Made by a program: the position numbers and the translations under genes
From: Vicia villosa
Taxonomy: Eukaryota; Streptophyta; Magnoliopsida; Fabales; Fabaceae
Reading direction: 5' to 3'
Assembly (NCBI RefSeq): GCF_029867415.1
Contig: NW_026705208.1
Location: 248,001 to 312,000 of the forward strand
DNA: 64,000 bases
Shown: piece by piece, positions 33,571-44,513 of the stretch
Numbering within the stretch: position 1 is the stretch's first letter
Layout of the letters: each line of letters starts with the position of its first letter
The notes under the pieces: model-generated
Told to the model about the DNA's origin: nothing
The model's database searches: none
What the model saw: the letters and a program-made list of their open reading frames with translations, nothing else

Positions 33571-33888
33571 TTGACAGGATATGCTGACCATGTCGCTTAT
33601 AGGATATGGCAGGGAGAGGTATGTAACATTGCTTAAGTGCTTAATTTTTATTATGCAATATTTGTTTTACACTATGTTTTAATTGTATTTTTTTACAGGA
33701 GCGTCCAGTGCTGAAGCTCACTTCTCACGAGTCGAAGTTGAAGAACTTCCCCGAGAGACCGATGCCTGGGCAGGTGGCGAGGATAGTTCGGGACTTCCAT
33801 TTAATGGACTTTGTTGGATGCTCCCTGATGATGTTGGACGCCCCTCTATTATCAGCTTTTGTTTAGAGATGGCACCCGGAGACATCTC
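33571..33888 (+). pseudogene. Plant mobile domain gene fragment with one intron
   Basis: Exon part 33571-33618 encodes TGYADHVAYRIWQGE. An intron-like stretch with GTATGT and TTTTTTACAG borders spans 33619-33698. The next exon encodes ERPVLKLTSHESKLKNFPER, then PMPGQVARIVRDFHLMDFVG, CSLMMLDAPLLSAFV, then a stop (TAG) and RWHPETSL. These blocks are the start of the plant mobile domain (aminotransferase-like), frequent in legume genomes in MAIN-like and phosphatase-7-long-form-like predicted proteins, some of them transposon-borne. The fragment is cut at both sides by LTR sequence. It is non-functional, but the kept intron shows a DNA-level origin. Confidence 0.75.
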
Positions 33889-33890
33889 TA

Positions 33891-35080
33891 TGAATCTTAA
33901 CTTACCGCATACCACAGTAATCAAACTCTATAAATTATCCGCCAATTGTACACAACATTCACAAGTAATTAACAATTACAACAAAGTACTACTACCATCA
34001 TATATCCAATCACAATTATCATGAACATATTACCACACATCATACCAACAATTGTTATTTGCCCCATACCAAAACATAACGCACACAAGACAATTACATG
34101 TTATTTCACATAACAACATCATAACTAATCAATCAAGTGCTAATCAATCCTATTCTATCATATAGAACATCACAATAGCTTCCTAACGCTTCAAACAACG
34201 CATAAAAAGGAGTTATGGATCAAAAGATACAACATTTCAAAGTTTGGAAAAAGTTTTACAAAACAAGGTCCGCTTAGCGACCTTCCAGCGGGCTTATGGA
34301 AATGCAATTTTAATAACCTAGCTTGAAGCGGGCTTATACAGACTAAAATTAGAAAATTTTCAGTTTTCGCAGCTCCGCTTAGCGGGCTAGGTCCACTTAG
34401 CGAGCCTCCGCATTTTTCAAATTTCACTCAGCATCTGCTTAGCAAGCCATGGGCCGCTTAGCAGACATGCTATTTTGCAGAAAAAAATCCAGAAAACTCA
34501 GAACTGCGAAAATCACATCCCACTACTCCAAATCACTTCCAGTCACAAATAAACAGCAAATACAGCTAGTATTCATCATCATTTAACAACATTCATCATC
34601 AAAATCATGTTTAAACACACAAATCCATGAAAATTAGCATAAATCCTAACTTTTCTATGTTTTCAAGAAATTGAAAGATGAAGAGAATACATACACAAAC
34701 ATATTACAAAATTATATAATCTATAAGAACTTGGATTCTAACCCTTACCTCTAGTTCAAATCCACCCTCTTGATGAAAATCTACAAATCCTCTCTTTGTT
34801 CTTCTCTTGCCTCTTTCTCTTCTTTCTATCTTTTCTCTTCTAATTTTAGGTTATCTCACAAAATCCCCTATTAGCTCTTAATTATTATTGGGCTTAACCC
34901 ATCCAACTATCCTTTCTAATTCATTTAGGCCCATTAGCTAATTTACTATATTTCTACCAACTACTAATTAGCTAAATTAACACATTAGCACATAATTAAA
35001 TAAGTTAAATAAAACATACAAGTATTAAAACATCAAATAATATTAATTAAATAAACATCTAATAAAAATAGGATGTTACA
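33891..35080 (-). repeat. TGTAACA-type Ty3 LTR (Tekay-like), copy 1
   Basis: On the minus strand it starts TGTAACATCC (35080) and runs toward about 33891, where the lower end is uncertain. Copies with the same layout are at 52904-53661 and about 57030-58421. At 34265-34470 it has paired TCCGCTTAGCGGGCT-type motifs. A C/T-rich block (34780-34850) and an AATTAATTAAATAAA-rich outer end are shared in layout with the other copies. No matching target duplication was found. Confidence 0.55.
34265..34470. repeat. CGCTTAGCGGGC motif cluster
   Basis: Eight or so variants of CCGCTTAGCGGGC occur in pairs about 19-25 bases apart (for example 34378/34397 and 34438/34457). Single-base variation is seen in almost every unit. 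Confidence 0.75.
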
Positions 35081-35639
35081 CTCGTCACCAGGGTCTGCTT
35101 TTGCCCGTACGTCAGGCATGAACCACGCTGGGTTCAAACTAGCAAGTCCACGAGCCCCTCGGGCATAACTAGGGACCAATCAAGACTTCCTGTAGGGTCT
35201 CGAGTAGACGCCACCTGCGAGCACCACTGTCTCCCCTTCTCCCCGAGGACTCTCCTCCTTGTAGGATTCCTTCACCCTCAATCCTCCAAATAAGACAGCG
35301 TCCACGCGCTTCCGATAAGACCGCGTCTCCCCTAGAACATTGGAGTTGTTGACCCATGATGGAGACCACGTGCTGGTCTCCACTACACACGTAGAACCCT
35401 TGTAGTCTCCATTTTGGGCCTTAATATCCAGTCCAATATGGAGATCTTGGCCCAGCGCCAGGGGATATAAATACCCTCCTTCATTAGAGGGTCAGGTAAC
35501 TTCATTCATTCTCACTCTCACCTTGTACTTGATCTCCTTGCTTGTATTCTTACTTTAGCATCAGAGTACCTTATAGGTACACCCTCCCTCCAGTTCACAG
35601 AAGATCACAGTTGCAGGCCATGACGATCCATTCTGATCA
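35081..35639 (+). repeat. Tat-like LTR fragment
   Basis: A TATA box GGGGATATAAATACC (35461-35475) is followed by a CATTCTCACTCTC-rich leader and TTTAGCATCAGAGTACCTTA and TAGGTACACCC. This U5 arrangement is typical of Tat-type Ty3 LTRs. It ends near CATTCTGATCA at 35639. The left part is missing, replaced by the TGTAACA-type LTR edge at 35080. Confidence 0.55.
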
Positions 35640-35771
35640 GGTACGATCTGAACCTTTCAAAATTGATTTTTTTTTTATAGTTTTAGAATGATTTTTCTAA
35701 AATTTGACCTTATGGAAAGAAAATTTTTTCTATGTTATTTTCTATATTATTTTTTTCTTCCTTTTACTATG
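35640..35771. other. AT-rich flank with target duplication of element G
   Basis: T-rich sequence without coding. Its last five bases, CTATG (35767-35771), are repeated at 45803-45807 after element G, giving the target duplication. Confidence 0.8.
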
Positions 35772-36907
35772 TGATCAATGGTTTTTACATATGTTTTTAC
35801 CGTTGTTTTTAGTTATCTTTAAGTTATTTTATTTTGTGTTTTATTTCTTTATTCCGCATTTTTTGCTTTTGTTGAATGTTATAGTGTTTGTAGACTCACA
35901 CGAATAAAGTGGGAAAAATCAGTGCGAAAAAGTGCATAACTGAAGAAAAGCGCATAAACTGGCCAAACGCAAGTCACTACACCAAACGCGTATCCACACG
36001 CGTGTGCACGTGATGTGTTGGGCCATTTTTCCCGAAAAAGCCCATAAACGCTGAAATAAAAGAAGGAGAACTCGTTGGCAGAAGTGTTCGAAGAATTTGG
36101 GAGCGAAAATACACTGTAGAACGCTGGAGAACTCATAATTGATGCAAGGATTGAAGATTTCTATGAGCTTTTGCAATTGAAGATTGGATTTCCTTCATTT
36201 ATCTGTAATGTCTACCATTACCACTATGTTTTATGTTATATTTATAAGTAGCTAAACCCCCCCCCCCCATTGTTAGGGGGTTACCCTAATTCTGATTGTA
36301 CCGAATTTATTCAATTGATGCAATGACAATTTAGTTTTTATTTGCGTTAATTTGTTCTACGCTATTCTTAATGCTTTAACCGTCGGACAAACGGATTCAA
36401 AATGATGATAAATAATTTGACTTGGACAGCAATTGTTTATTGATCTATGTAGAAGCATAGGATAGTAAATATCACCTAGGACTAGGGATATTTTATCTTC
36501 ACGGGAAATTCTTGATATTGGAATGCTTGATCATAACCAGAATTACCTATGGACATAATAATTAGGATATGATGTCAATGATCTTTTCACTAAGGCCTTA
36601 GGATTAGATAATCGTGAGAACCGGTAATTAATGAATAAAAATTATGTTGTTGCATTAAGGAGATAAATTTGTGCATGCATAATCATTCACTGAGCCCTAG
36701 CAATCTACTCATCTTTGTTCATCATTCAATATTTTATTTGCATACTTTTATTACAAATTCTATCAAACCAAATAAATCATATAACTATTTGTCTAATTGA
36801 AATTGTTGCAAAACTCTGTATCGTCAAGCAGTACTTGAGATTCGATACTTGAGATTTTCCCATTACTACTACATAGGAAAAATAGTACACTTGCTATTTC
36901 CCTATCA
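35772..36907 (+). repeat. 5' LTR of element G, 1136 bp
   Basis: It begins TGATCAATGG and ends TTCCCTATCA. It matches 44514-45802 but lacks about 150 bases of the ACGCGT motif region: only one pair remains at about 35987-36004. A C run at 36248-36259 varies in length between the LTRs. Confidence 0.93.
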
Positions 36908-36913
36908 AGTTTT

Positions 36914-36931
36914 TGGCGCCGTTGCCGGGGA
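36914..36931 (+). other. Primer binding site of element G
   Basis: TGGCGCCGTTGCCGGGGA is the Athila/Calypso tRNA-Asp-type site, six bases after the LTR end. Confidence 0.92.
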
Positions 36932-37059
36932 CTGCCGAAGATAACTGAGTTTTTTATTTAATTTCAATTAGAATTTTGTTGCTCTGTGACTAAAATTTTA
37001 TTTTCTGCACATTTTTTTAAAATTATTGTCCCTCATTCTAATTATTGTCTAATCTGTTT

Positions 37060-38360
37060 ATGCGAGGTAAGGCCTCAGCTGAATTTCTTTTTTACCCAGA
37101 AATCGAAAGAACTTTGCACGCAAGGCGCAAACAAGCTCGGTTGGCTAAACTTGAATCTGAAGAAGACGCTGGTTCAGTTCATTCAGGGCCAGATGAAAGT
37201 GAGGAAGAATTCATGGGCGAGAATCCACCAGTACCAGAGAGACTTCTTGGAGACTTTGGTGTTACAAACACAACGGGTGGGAGACTAACGATTGTCATCC
37301 AACCGGTGAAAGCTGCTAATTTTCAACTGCATCCTAGCACGATCAATCAGCTGGAAAGAAAACCTTTCACCGGAAAGGATAATGAAGATGCAAACAAGCA
37401 CCTGCAAAGGTTTTTGACCATGAGCACTACGTTGAAAGTTGAAGGTCACACGGAAGAGGCAAAGAAGCTAAGAATGTTTCGGTTTACCTTGGCTGAAGAA
37501 GTAGAAGAGTGGTTTTATTCTCTCCCAGCGGCCAGTATTACATCATGGGAAGAGATGGAGAGAGCTTTCTTGATGGAGTATTTTCCTGCATATGTATTTA
37601 TAAGGAAGAGGTATGACATCTTGAACTTCAAGCAGAAGGAGGGTAAGCCCTTGGGAGATGCCTACAAAAGATTCAAAAGAACTTTAGTAGCATGTCCCAC
37701 TCATAATATGGACAAGACTGAATAAATGCAAGTGTTTGTAAATGGGCTCAGAATTAAAACAAAGCAGTTGATTGATACAGCAGCTGGAGGCTCAACAAAT
37801 TTTACAATAGCATCTGGCATAATCAAGATAATTGAGGGAATAGCTGCAAATGAGCATTTGGAGTTGTATGACAGATATGCTAGCAAACCGGGAGGAATCA
37901 TTGATCTGAAACTGGAAACTTCAAAAATTCAGATTGAAGATGCAATAGCGGCAGAAGTTGAAAAGAAATTGAAGGCTATGAATATAGGTACAAACCAGGT
38001 GGCTCAAGTTCAGCAAGCGCAACTTGTCAGTTGTGAAATTTGTCATGGCCCTCACCAAACTGTGTGTTGTGTTGCTACTCCCAAGCAGATTGAAAAAATC
38101 AAATTCTTTAGGCAAAACAATATGTATGCTAACACCTATAATCCTGGGTGGAAGAATCATCCCAACTTTTCTTGAAAGGATCAACAACAAAACCCTCAGA
38201 AGGCAGAGTGGGAAGTAACTATTGAGAGATTAGCTGGGCAATGTTCCCAGTTTCAAGAAGAAACAAGAAACAACCATAGGAACACCACAGCTTCAATAAA
38301 AAATCTAGAAGTTTAGGTGGGGCAAATAGCACAGCATCTCACTCTAGGCACAGGGTGATT
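37060..38360 (+). pseudogene. Athila gag (element G)
   Basis: ATG at 37060 starts MRGKASAEFLFYPEIERT, typical of Athila Gag. The capsid-like part contains ANFQLHPSTINQL, FTGKDNEDANKHLQRFL, LRMFRFTLAEEVEEWFYSLP and SWEEMERAFLMEYFP. A single in-frame stop at 37723 (MDKTE then stop then MQVFVNGL) breaks an otherwise continuous frame up to 38175. A CEICHGPHQTVCC zinc-knuckle-like motif follows near 38035. More stops at 38173, 38315 and 38358 lie in the C-terminal ASIKNLEV...VGQIAQHL region. The long near-intact frame suggests fairly recent loss of function. An autonomous Athila Gag would package the RNA; here it could have assisted only before the stops arose. Confidence 0.88.
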
Positions 38361-38374
38361 TTCCGAGCTCAACT

Positions 38375-39426
38375 GTGAAAAATCCGAAAGACCAAGAGAA
38401 GATTAATGCTGTCACAACAAGAAATCAGAAAGTGCCAGAATATGAAAAAGAAAAAGAGGAGATAGATGACAACTTGGTCATAGAGGTAGATTTGGAAGTG
38501 AGAGAGAATCCAAAAGAGCCCAAAGTTGTGGTACCACCGGTTAAGCCACTTAAAGAAAAAAATAAGAAAGATGTTAAACCGGTTATAAAGCTACCTTTCC
38601 CCTCTAGAGCGACAAAGAAAAATTCGAAAGAGAAAATTTTTGAGAAGTTTGCTGCCTTGTTCAAAAAGTTAGAGGTTAATCTACCCTTCTTTGAAGCACT
38701 CGAGCACATGCCTTTGTATAAGAAATTTATGAAGGAGGTGATTGCTAAAAAGAGACCAATGGGAGTGGAACCAGAAATTGCAGCTGAAAAGTGTGGTATA
38801 GTCTCGCCAGCAAGGAAGATCCCAATCAAGAAAAAATATCCTAGAGCGGTAGCAATACCTTGCACTATCAAGGATAGAATGTTCAAAAAGGTGCTAATCG
38901 ATTCTGGTTCTAGTGTGAGTCTAATGCCATTGTCTATTTTCAAAAAGCTTGGCTTGGGAAAGATAAGTGAAAGTGAGACAAAATTAAAGTTTGTTGATCA
39001 CACCATCAAGAAATCATATTGTTGACAAGTCGCTGTAATTTTGATATTGAGAAGGGGACGCTAACGATGAAATCATTTGATGAAAAAGTAACATTGAAGA
39101 TGTTAGAAGTCAAGAAACAAAGTGCAGGTGGACATGATCAAGCTTATGATGGTATGATCGAAAGTGAGGGAGAAGGAAAAAGTCACAGACATCTCCTAGA
39201 GAAAGTTTCAAGCATAGTCTCTTGGGTGGAACCAACTTATGTCTCTATCAAAAGTCCTGAGAGGGCAAAAGAAGTCAAGAAGAAAACGAAAGAGAAGGAT
39301 CAAGGTGAGGGGAAAAAAGTGGGAAGTGAGTTGAAGAGAAAAATATTTCATGCTTTACATCTTCATGAGTTCTTGGTTGCAGAGATGACAAGCAACAAGG
39401 TTTGGAAGAGGAAATACCCTTCATAA
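38375..39426 (+). pseudogene. Athila protease region with internal deletion, fused to post-pol sequence
   Basis: The frame 38375-39025 (shifted relative to gag) carries the linker LPFPSRATKKN...FEALEHMPLYKKFMKE and the aspartic-protease active site VLIDSGSSVSLMPLSIFKKL near 38895. After TIKKSYC a stop intervenes. The next frame, 39019-39426, opens TSRCNFDIEKGTLTMKSFDEKVTLKMLEV, the normal end of the protease. The segment that should hold LILGRPFLA is missing, a deletion of roughly 40 residues. Beyond it the frame gives a basic, lysine-rich tail without reverse transcriptase. So the protease lacks part of its fold and the whole of pol is gone. Confidence 0.85.
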
Positions 39427-39473
39427 TAAAGGGTAATGGACCGTCGAGCCATGCGATGTCAAACGAACCGCTT

Positions 39474-39491
39474 CGTGGGAGGCAACCCACG
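39474..39491 (+). other. Athila hairpin CGTGGGAGGCAACCCACG (element G)
   Basis: Identical to the two copies in element B despite otherwise strong divergence between the families. It is located about 50 bases after the last open frame. Confidence 0.72.
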
Positions 39492-40339
39492 CTTTTAATA
39501 ATTAATTTGTCTTTTTGTTTGTTTTCCTTTTAGGTAATAAAAGAGGGTCTCTCTGATGAAAGCTAGGAAGTGATCGTTGGAGTACAATACCCTCTGTGAG
39601 TCACCTCTCTCAAGCGTGTTCTGAAACATTGAGTTTAATGTTTAGTTCAAGTTTGGAGGAGGGTTTTCTCTTTGCATTTTAATTTTTTATGTTATTGGTA
39701 TGAGGTGGAAACCATTAAATTGAATTCTTCCCAAATTTTGACCGATTTTTTTATTTTTCATAAGATCTTTTAATCGTAGAAGCGATCGAGAATAGTATAT
39801 AGAGATGAAGGGATGGTTGTTTGAGGGTAAGAAGTTCAAAATAATGTGACAAAAAGGGAATTTGATTGAACACCCTTGGTTTCCTAAAAGAGATACGAGT
39901 CTAACATGTAGATTTGTACCATAGTGTTGGGCTCCTGAGAAATACTCCCGAAGTAGTTGTTCTATACAGTCTGGCATGATTTAGAATCACAGGCAGGTAT
40001 GATTGGTTGAGGAAAAAATATATCAAGTTGGCACCAGATGATGAAAAGGCGGTAAAAGGCAACCAGCTCGCTAAGTTGGGTAACCCTCACTCGGTTATTC
40101 AGCCCAAAGGAGGTTGATCCCAAAACGTCGTCCAAATAAAGACAATATATAACTGCAAAGTTTGAAAATTTCATTGGTAAATAAAAGTAGCAAATGCTGC
40201 TCATTTGGTGCCTGAAGAAAAAAGGAATTCTCGACTAATCTTGTGCATGTGATGATCATCACAAAGTATCATTACCTTAATTTGATTGTACTAATGAAAA
40301 GGGAGGAAAATCGGAAAAAGACATAAGTACAAAGCATAG
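39492..40339 (+). other. Element G 3' non-coding region, first part
   Basis: No pol-like sequence in any frame. Its last five bases CATAG (40335-40339) are the target duplication of the nested Ogre-type solo LTR. The region resumes at 44312. Confidence 0.7.
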
Positions 40340-43300
40340 TGTAATACGGTGGGAGAATTGACTTTTTAAAATGTGCGGATAACAAGAGTCGCCACCGACT
40401 TTTATTTTATCCAATTGGAAAGGCAAAAAGAACAGAAAAATACCTTTTAAAAAAGACTTGGAGTTCGGGGGGTAAGTTATACAAAGGGAAGGTGTAAGCA
40501 TCCTTTGTATCCATGGTTATCCATGGGCTCTTAATTGCTTAGCTCACTTTTTGTTTTCAAAATGTTTGAAGTGTAGTGTGTGAATAGGAAAAGGATTTGA
40601 ATAAGGACTTTACCTTGTAAGTAAGTGTAGCCTTTTGGAAATTGTTTGAAAAGAGGTGTGAAAAGTATTTTGAATTTGATTTGAATATTGAGCAAGCAAT
40701 TAGGAGCACCTACTCTAAGAGTGTCTTTCTTGTTCTTTAAGTTTTTCGTTTGAAAGGGCTATCCATACCATAAAGAGGGTAGGTAGTCTTTTCATTGGAT
40801 GTATCGGGTCATCGAGAAATCATCGTTTGCCATGAGTCTATCCATACCATAAGGGAGGTAGGAAGTCTTAGGAAAGGATGAGAATAGTCATTTAGGCAAC
40901 ATGTAAGGATACCTTAGTAATCGAAAGGGACTATCATCATTTAATCGAAGGCAACTCGAGGGACAAGATCATGTTAATCGTAGGCAACTCGAAAGGACTA
41001 TGATCTTTTTATGATGATTTTTATTCGTAGGCAGCAGGCTAAGGTTTCCCTATATCTGAGGGACTTGACTATTTAATCGAAAGACAACATAAGAGGGATT
41101 ACCCTAAAGGTGAGTGTGTGAAACAAAGTGATTGATTTATTTAATCCTGAAAATTAGGGTTATTCTATGTTCAGTTTTATCTTGCCATACAATCCTATTA
41201 ACATACATCTAAACAGTTTATAGCAGTTTATATGTGCGGAAAGTAAAGTGCGGAAAAGTAAATCCTACGCTATTACAAGGCTTCGGGGAGGGGGATTACA
41301 TAACCAAAAATGGGGGAAGTGCGGAAAAGTAAATCCTAAAACTATTACACGGCTTTGGGGCAGTTACATAATAATTAATAAAAATATGCAGAAAATAAAA
41401 GTCTAATTACTATTACAATCCTTAGCAGTTACATAATATGAAAAACTATGAAGAAATAAAATACGGAAATAAAAATCCTAATTACTATTATAACCTCGAA
41501 ACAGTTACATAAAAATAAAAATATGCGAGAAATAGAATAGCGGGTGAATTGAAAAGTCGAGAAAATATGGAAAGAGAGAAGAGGAGGAAGAATTAGAGTT
41601 AGAAAGGATTTAATGTTAATTAAAATATAAATCTAATTTAATTATGAAAATTAAACCTAATTCTAATTAATTAATCTAATTAACTAATTATGTACAATTA
41701 AATCAAATCAAATCTAATTATATCCTAAATGTCACATTGATTTTAATTGTTAATCCTAAAAAATCTAATCAAATCCTAATTGTCAAATTTGATTTTAATT
41801 ACTAAATCTAAATCTAATTAAATTCTAATCAAAATTAAATCAATTAAACCTAAACTAATTGTTTTTGTATTTTTTATGATTTTGTAATGATTAAACTAAT
41901 TAAAATATCCTAATTAAATTAAAATAAATTAGTTGAAGAAAGAAAAAAAAGTTTATTTAGTTGAAAAAAATCCTAATCCTAATTAATTAATGGAAATAAA
42001 GGGTTAATAAATAATTAAAAGTTAAAAGGTTAATTAATAAAATAAGAGAAATAGTGAAAAAGTGATGAAAATTGGGAGAAAAAAGGTTGGAGGGCGTTGA
42101 TGTTACCGGCATGACGGTTGTTGGGCTGTTGCGTTTCGCGGTGCCGTTGGAGGGATTGCCGACGGTTGAGGCGTGAAGGAGTGATGCGGATCCGGTTGAT
42201 TCGGTGGTTCTGGCTGAGTTCCACTTCTCTTTTGTTTTTCTCTTCTATGTCTTTGGTAGATTATTTTCCATGTGATTTCATCTTCTTCCCCATATGTATT
42301 CTCTCTTCTCCATTCACACAAACAAAATCAAATCAAAAGAAAAACAACACTTTCAAAACAATAATCATGGTCATCAATTGAACCAATAAAACGCTAGAAA
42401 AGATGCGCATTTGTGGAGGAAAGATGCGCATTGAACCGCTCGGTTCTACGGTGGAGTCTTCGGCGGAGGTTGAACTGCTCGGTTCTACGGTGAGAGGAAG
42501 ATATAAGTTCTTGAGCTTTTTGAAAGTGTTCTTGATGTTATTCAATAAACTATGAAGTTGTTATGATATTCATGAGAGAAAGTGAAGTTTGTGTTAGAAC
42601 AAGAAATGTTCTGATCAATATTCTTAGTTTTGATGATAACATTATGTATGAATTTTGTATAAGATAATGTGGTACTCTAATCCTTTACATTTTCCATTTC
42701 AGGAAATATTTAAAGAGTATGCACAAATCAGCGTTCAGAAGCACTGACCCAGAAGTTCTGGATGGCTTCATCAGAACATGCTCTGGCAAGACATCAGAAG
42801 GTGGTCATGCAGAATCAGAATATGAACTGGAAAGCATCAGAAGATGGCAGTCAGAAGTAGAAGCTCTGAAGCTCTGATGGTATCACGCTTAAAGCTCTTC
42901 AAAGTGAGAAGACAGAATATGCTCTGCACCAAAGCTGGAAACTCTGAAATTCAAATGTCTACTCAATACAATCTGAGTCCAGAAGAAAGAAAGTGGAAAA
43001 GGCTATAACGTCAAATCACTGACTGACAAAAGGAACGTTAGAAGCTACAAAAGGCAAAGTCAGTAATAGCAGCAAAAGCATGGCTCGAGGTAGTTGACAA
43101 AAGAGTGAAACATTAAATGCAGCGTTGTACTATTCACGAAAAGCATTAAATGCTCCCAACGGTCGTTTCCTCTCAAGCGCCTATATATTGAAGTTCTGAT
43201 TAGAAGCAACATACAACACTTGCGCAAAACTTACAGAAACGCTGTCAAATTCAAAAGCTAAAGAACTTCATCTTCAACCTCACAACTCTTTGTAATATTT

Positions 43301-44311
43301 AGTGAGTGTTAAGAATAGAACTTAAGAGAAATATCACAGTTGTGATTACAGCTTTATTAGAAGCATTCAAACTCTTGTAAACTTTATTTTACATTGATTG
43401 TAAAAGATTTCCTAGAGTGATCAAGTTGTGATTTAAAGACTCTAGAAGACTTAGAGGGTATCTAAGTGGAAAACCATTGTAATCAGTTGGATTAGTGGAT
43501 TAAATCCTCAATTGAGGCAAATCACCTTGTCAGGGGTGGACTGGAGTAGTTTGGTTAACAACGAACCAGGATAAAAATAATTCTGTTCATTGTTTTTATC
43601 TTCAAAGTTTTTGAGTTACACTTATTCAACCCCCCCCCCCCCCCTTTCTAAGTGTTTTTCACTCCTTCAGTTTGATCTTAGAGAGAAGGAGGAGAAAACT
43701 TTTTTTTGTGTTTGTGAGAAGAGAGAGAGTGGGAGTAAAGGTTAGAATTGTTGTGTGTCTAATGTGTAAAAATTAGTGATATTTATAGTGTAACTTAGGT
43801 CAACAAATATGGAACAAAAAATCAAATATTAACTATTCATTAAAAGCTTAAATCAAAAATAATTTGATTGTGATCTTTTAAATGATTAACTAATATTTTC
43901 TTAAAAAGATCTTTACTTGTTACCAAAGTTGTGAAAAATGTTAAAAATAGAACAAATAAAATTAAAAACTCCCTTTTTGGATTTTTTGAATATTTTATGA
44001 TTTTTGGTGATTTTTTTACTAACAAATGCATAAAAGTGAAAATTGACTATTTTAAAAAATGCTTATTTAATTAGTGCGAAAATTAAATTAAAATAATAAA
44101 AAAATGCAATTTTTATGATTTTTGAATAATGGAAATAAAGTTAGAATTAAAATTAGAAAACAAATATAAAAGGAGAAATGTTAGAAGTGAGATTCGAGAC
44201 TGGGACCTCTCGCTCGTGTACCTTTTAACCTCAAATCCTTACCAATTGTGCTACGTCACTTATTCGAAATGACGTTTGCAAATGTATGAGGGAAAATTTT
44301 GGGGTATGACA
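40340..44311 (-). repeat. Ogre-type solo LTR inside element G, about 4 kb
   Basis: On the minus strand it starts TGTCATACCCCAAAATTTTCCC (44311) and ends ...GTGGCGACTCTTGTTATCCGC, then ...CGTATTACA (40340). Perfect CATAG target duplications flank it (40335-40339 and 44312-44316), and no internal region is present. Features include GAGTCGCCACC near the end (40390), AT-rich middle (41550-42060), a GC-richer stretch (42090-42200), and a nested Maximus-type solo LTR. Removing the latter leaves about 2.9 kb. Confidence 0.93.
42592..43670 (+). repeat. Maximus/SIRE-type solo LTR nested in the Ogre-type solo LTR
   Basis: It begins TGTTAGAACAAG and ends TTTTCACTCCTTCA, flanked by GTTTG (42587-42591 and 43671-43675). 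A TATA-like CTATATATTG is at 43181-43190. The 3' part, with GATCAAGTTGTGATTTAAAG, AAATCACCTTGTCAGGGGTG, GACTGGAGTAGTTTG and AACGAACCAGGATAAAAATA, aligns with the LTRs of the SIRE-type element at 24477-33227, so these are related families. Confidence 0.93.
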
Positions 44312-44513
44312 CATAGTTAGAGAGGTATCCGAATGGGAAGATGAGGTGTTAAATGTTCTAGCAGAAACTCTTCGCGTCATGTGAATGTCGGACTAATTGT
44401 TTCTCGATCAACCGGAACTAAAGTCTCACGTATGAGTACTGGTATGCTGTGAATTTCTGGAGCTCTTGTAATTGTCGCTTGAGGTCAAGCAACAAATTAA
44501 GTTTGGGGGAGTT
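44312..44513 (+). other. Element G 3' non-coding region, last part, with polypurine tract
   Basis: After the second CATAG the Athila sequence resumes and ends AAGTTTGGGGGAGTT, the purine tract directly before the LTR start TGATCAGTGG. Confidence 0.8.

Noticed and set aside
33891..35085. Target duplication of the TGTAACA-type LTR copy 1
   Set aside because: CTCTA before and CTCGT after do not match, so the lower boundary or integrity is uncertain.
36248..36259. Homopolymer runs (C at 36248-36259, C near 43630-43645, G at 58703-58712, G at 63763-63778)
   Set aside because: Noted as possible base-count errors; no biological signal assigned.
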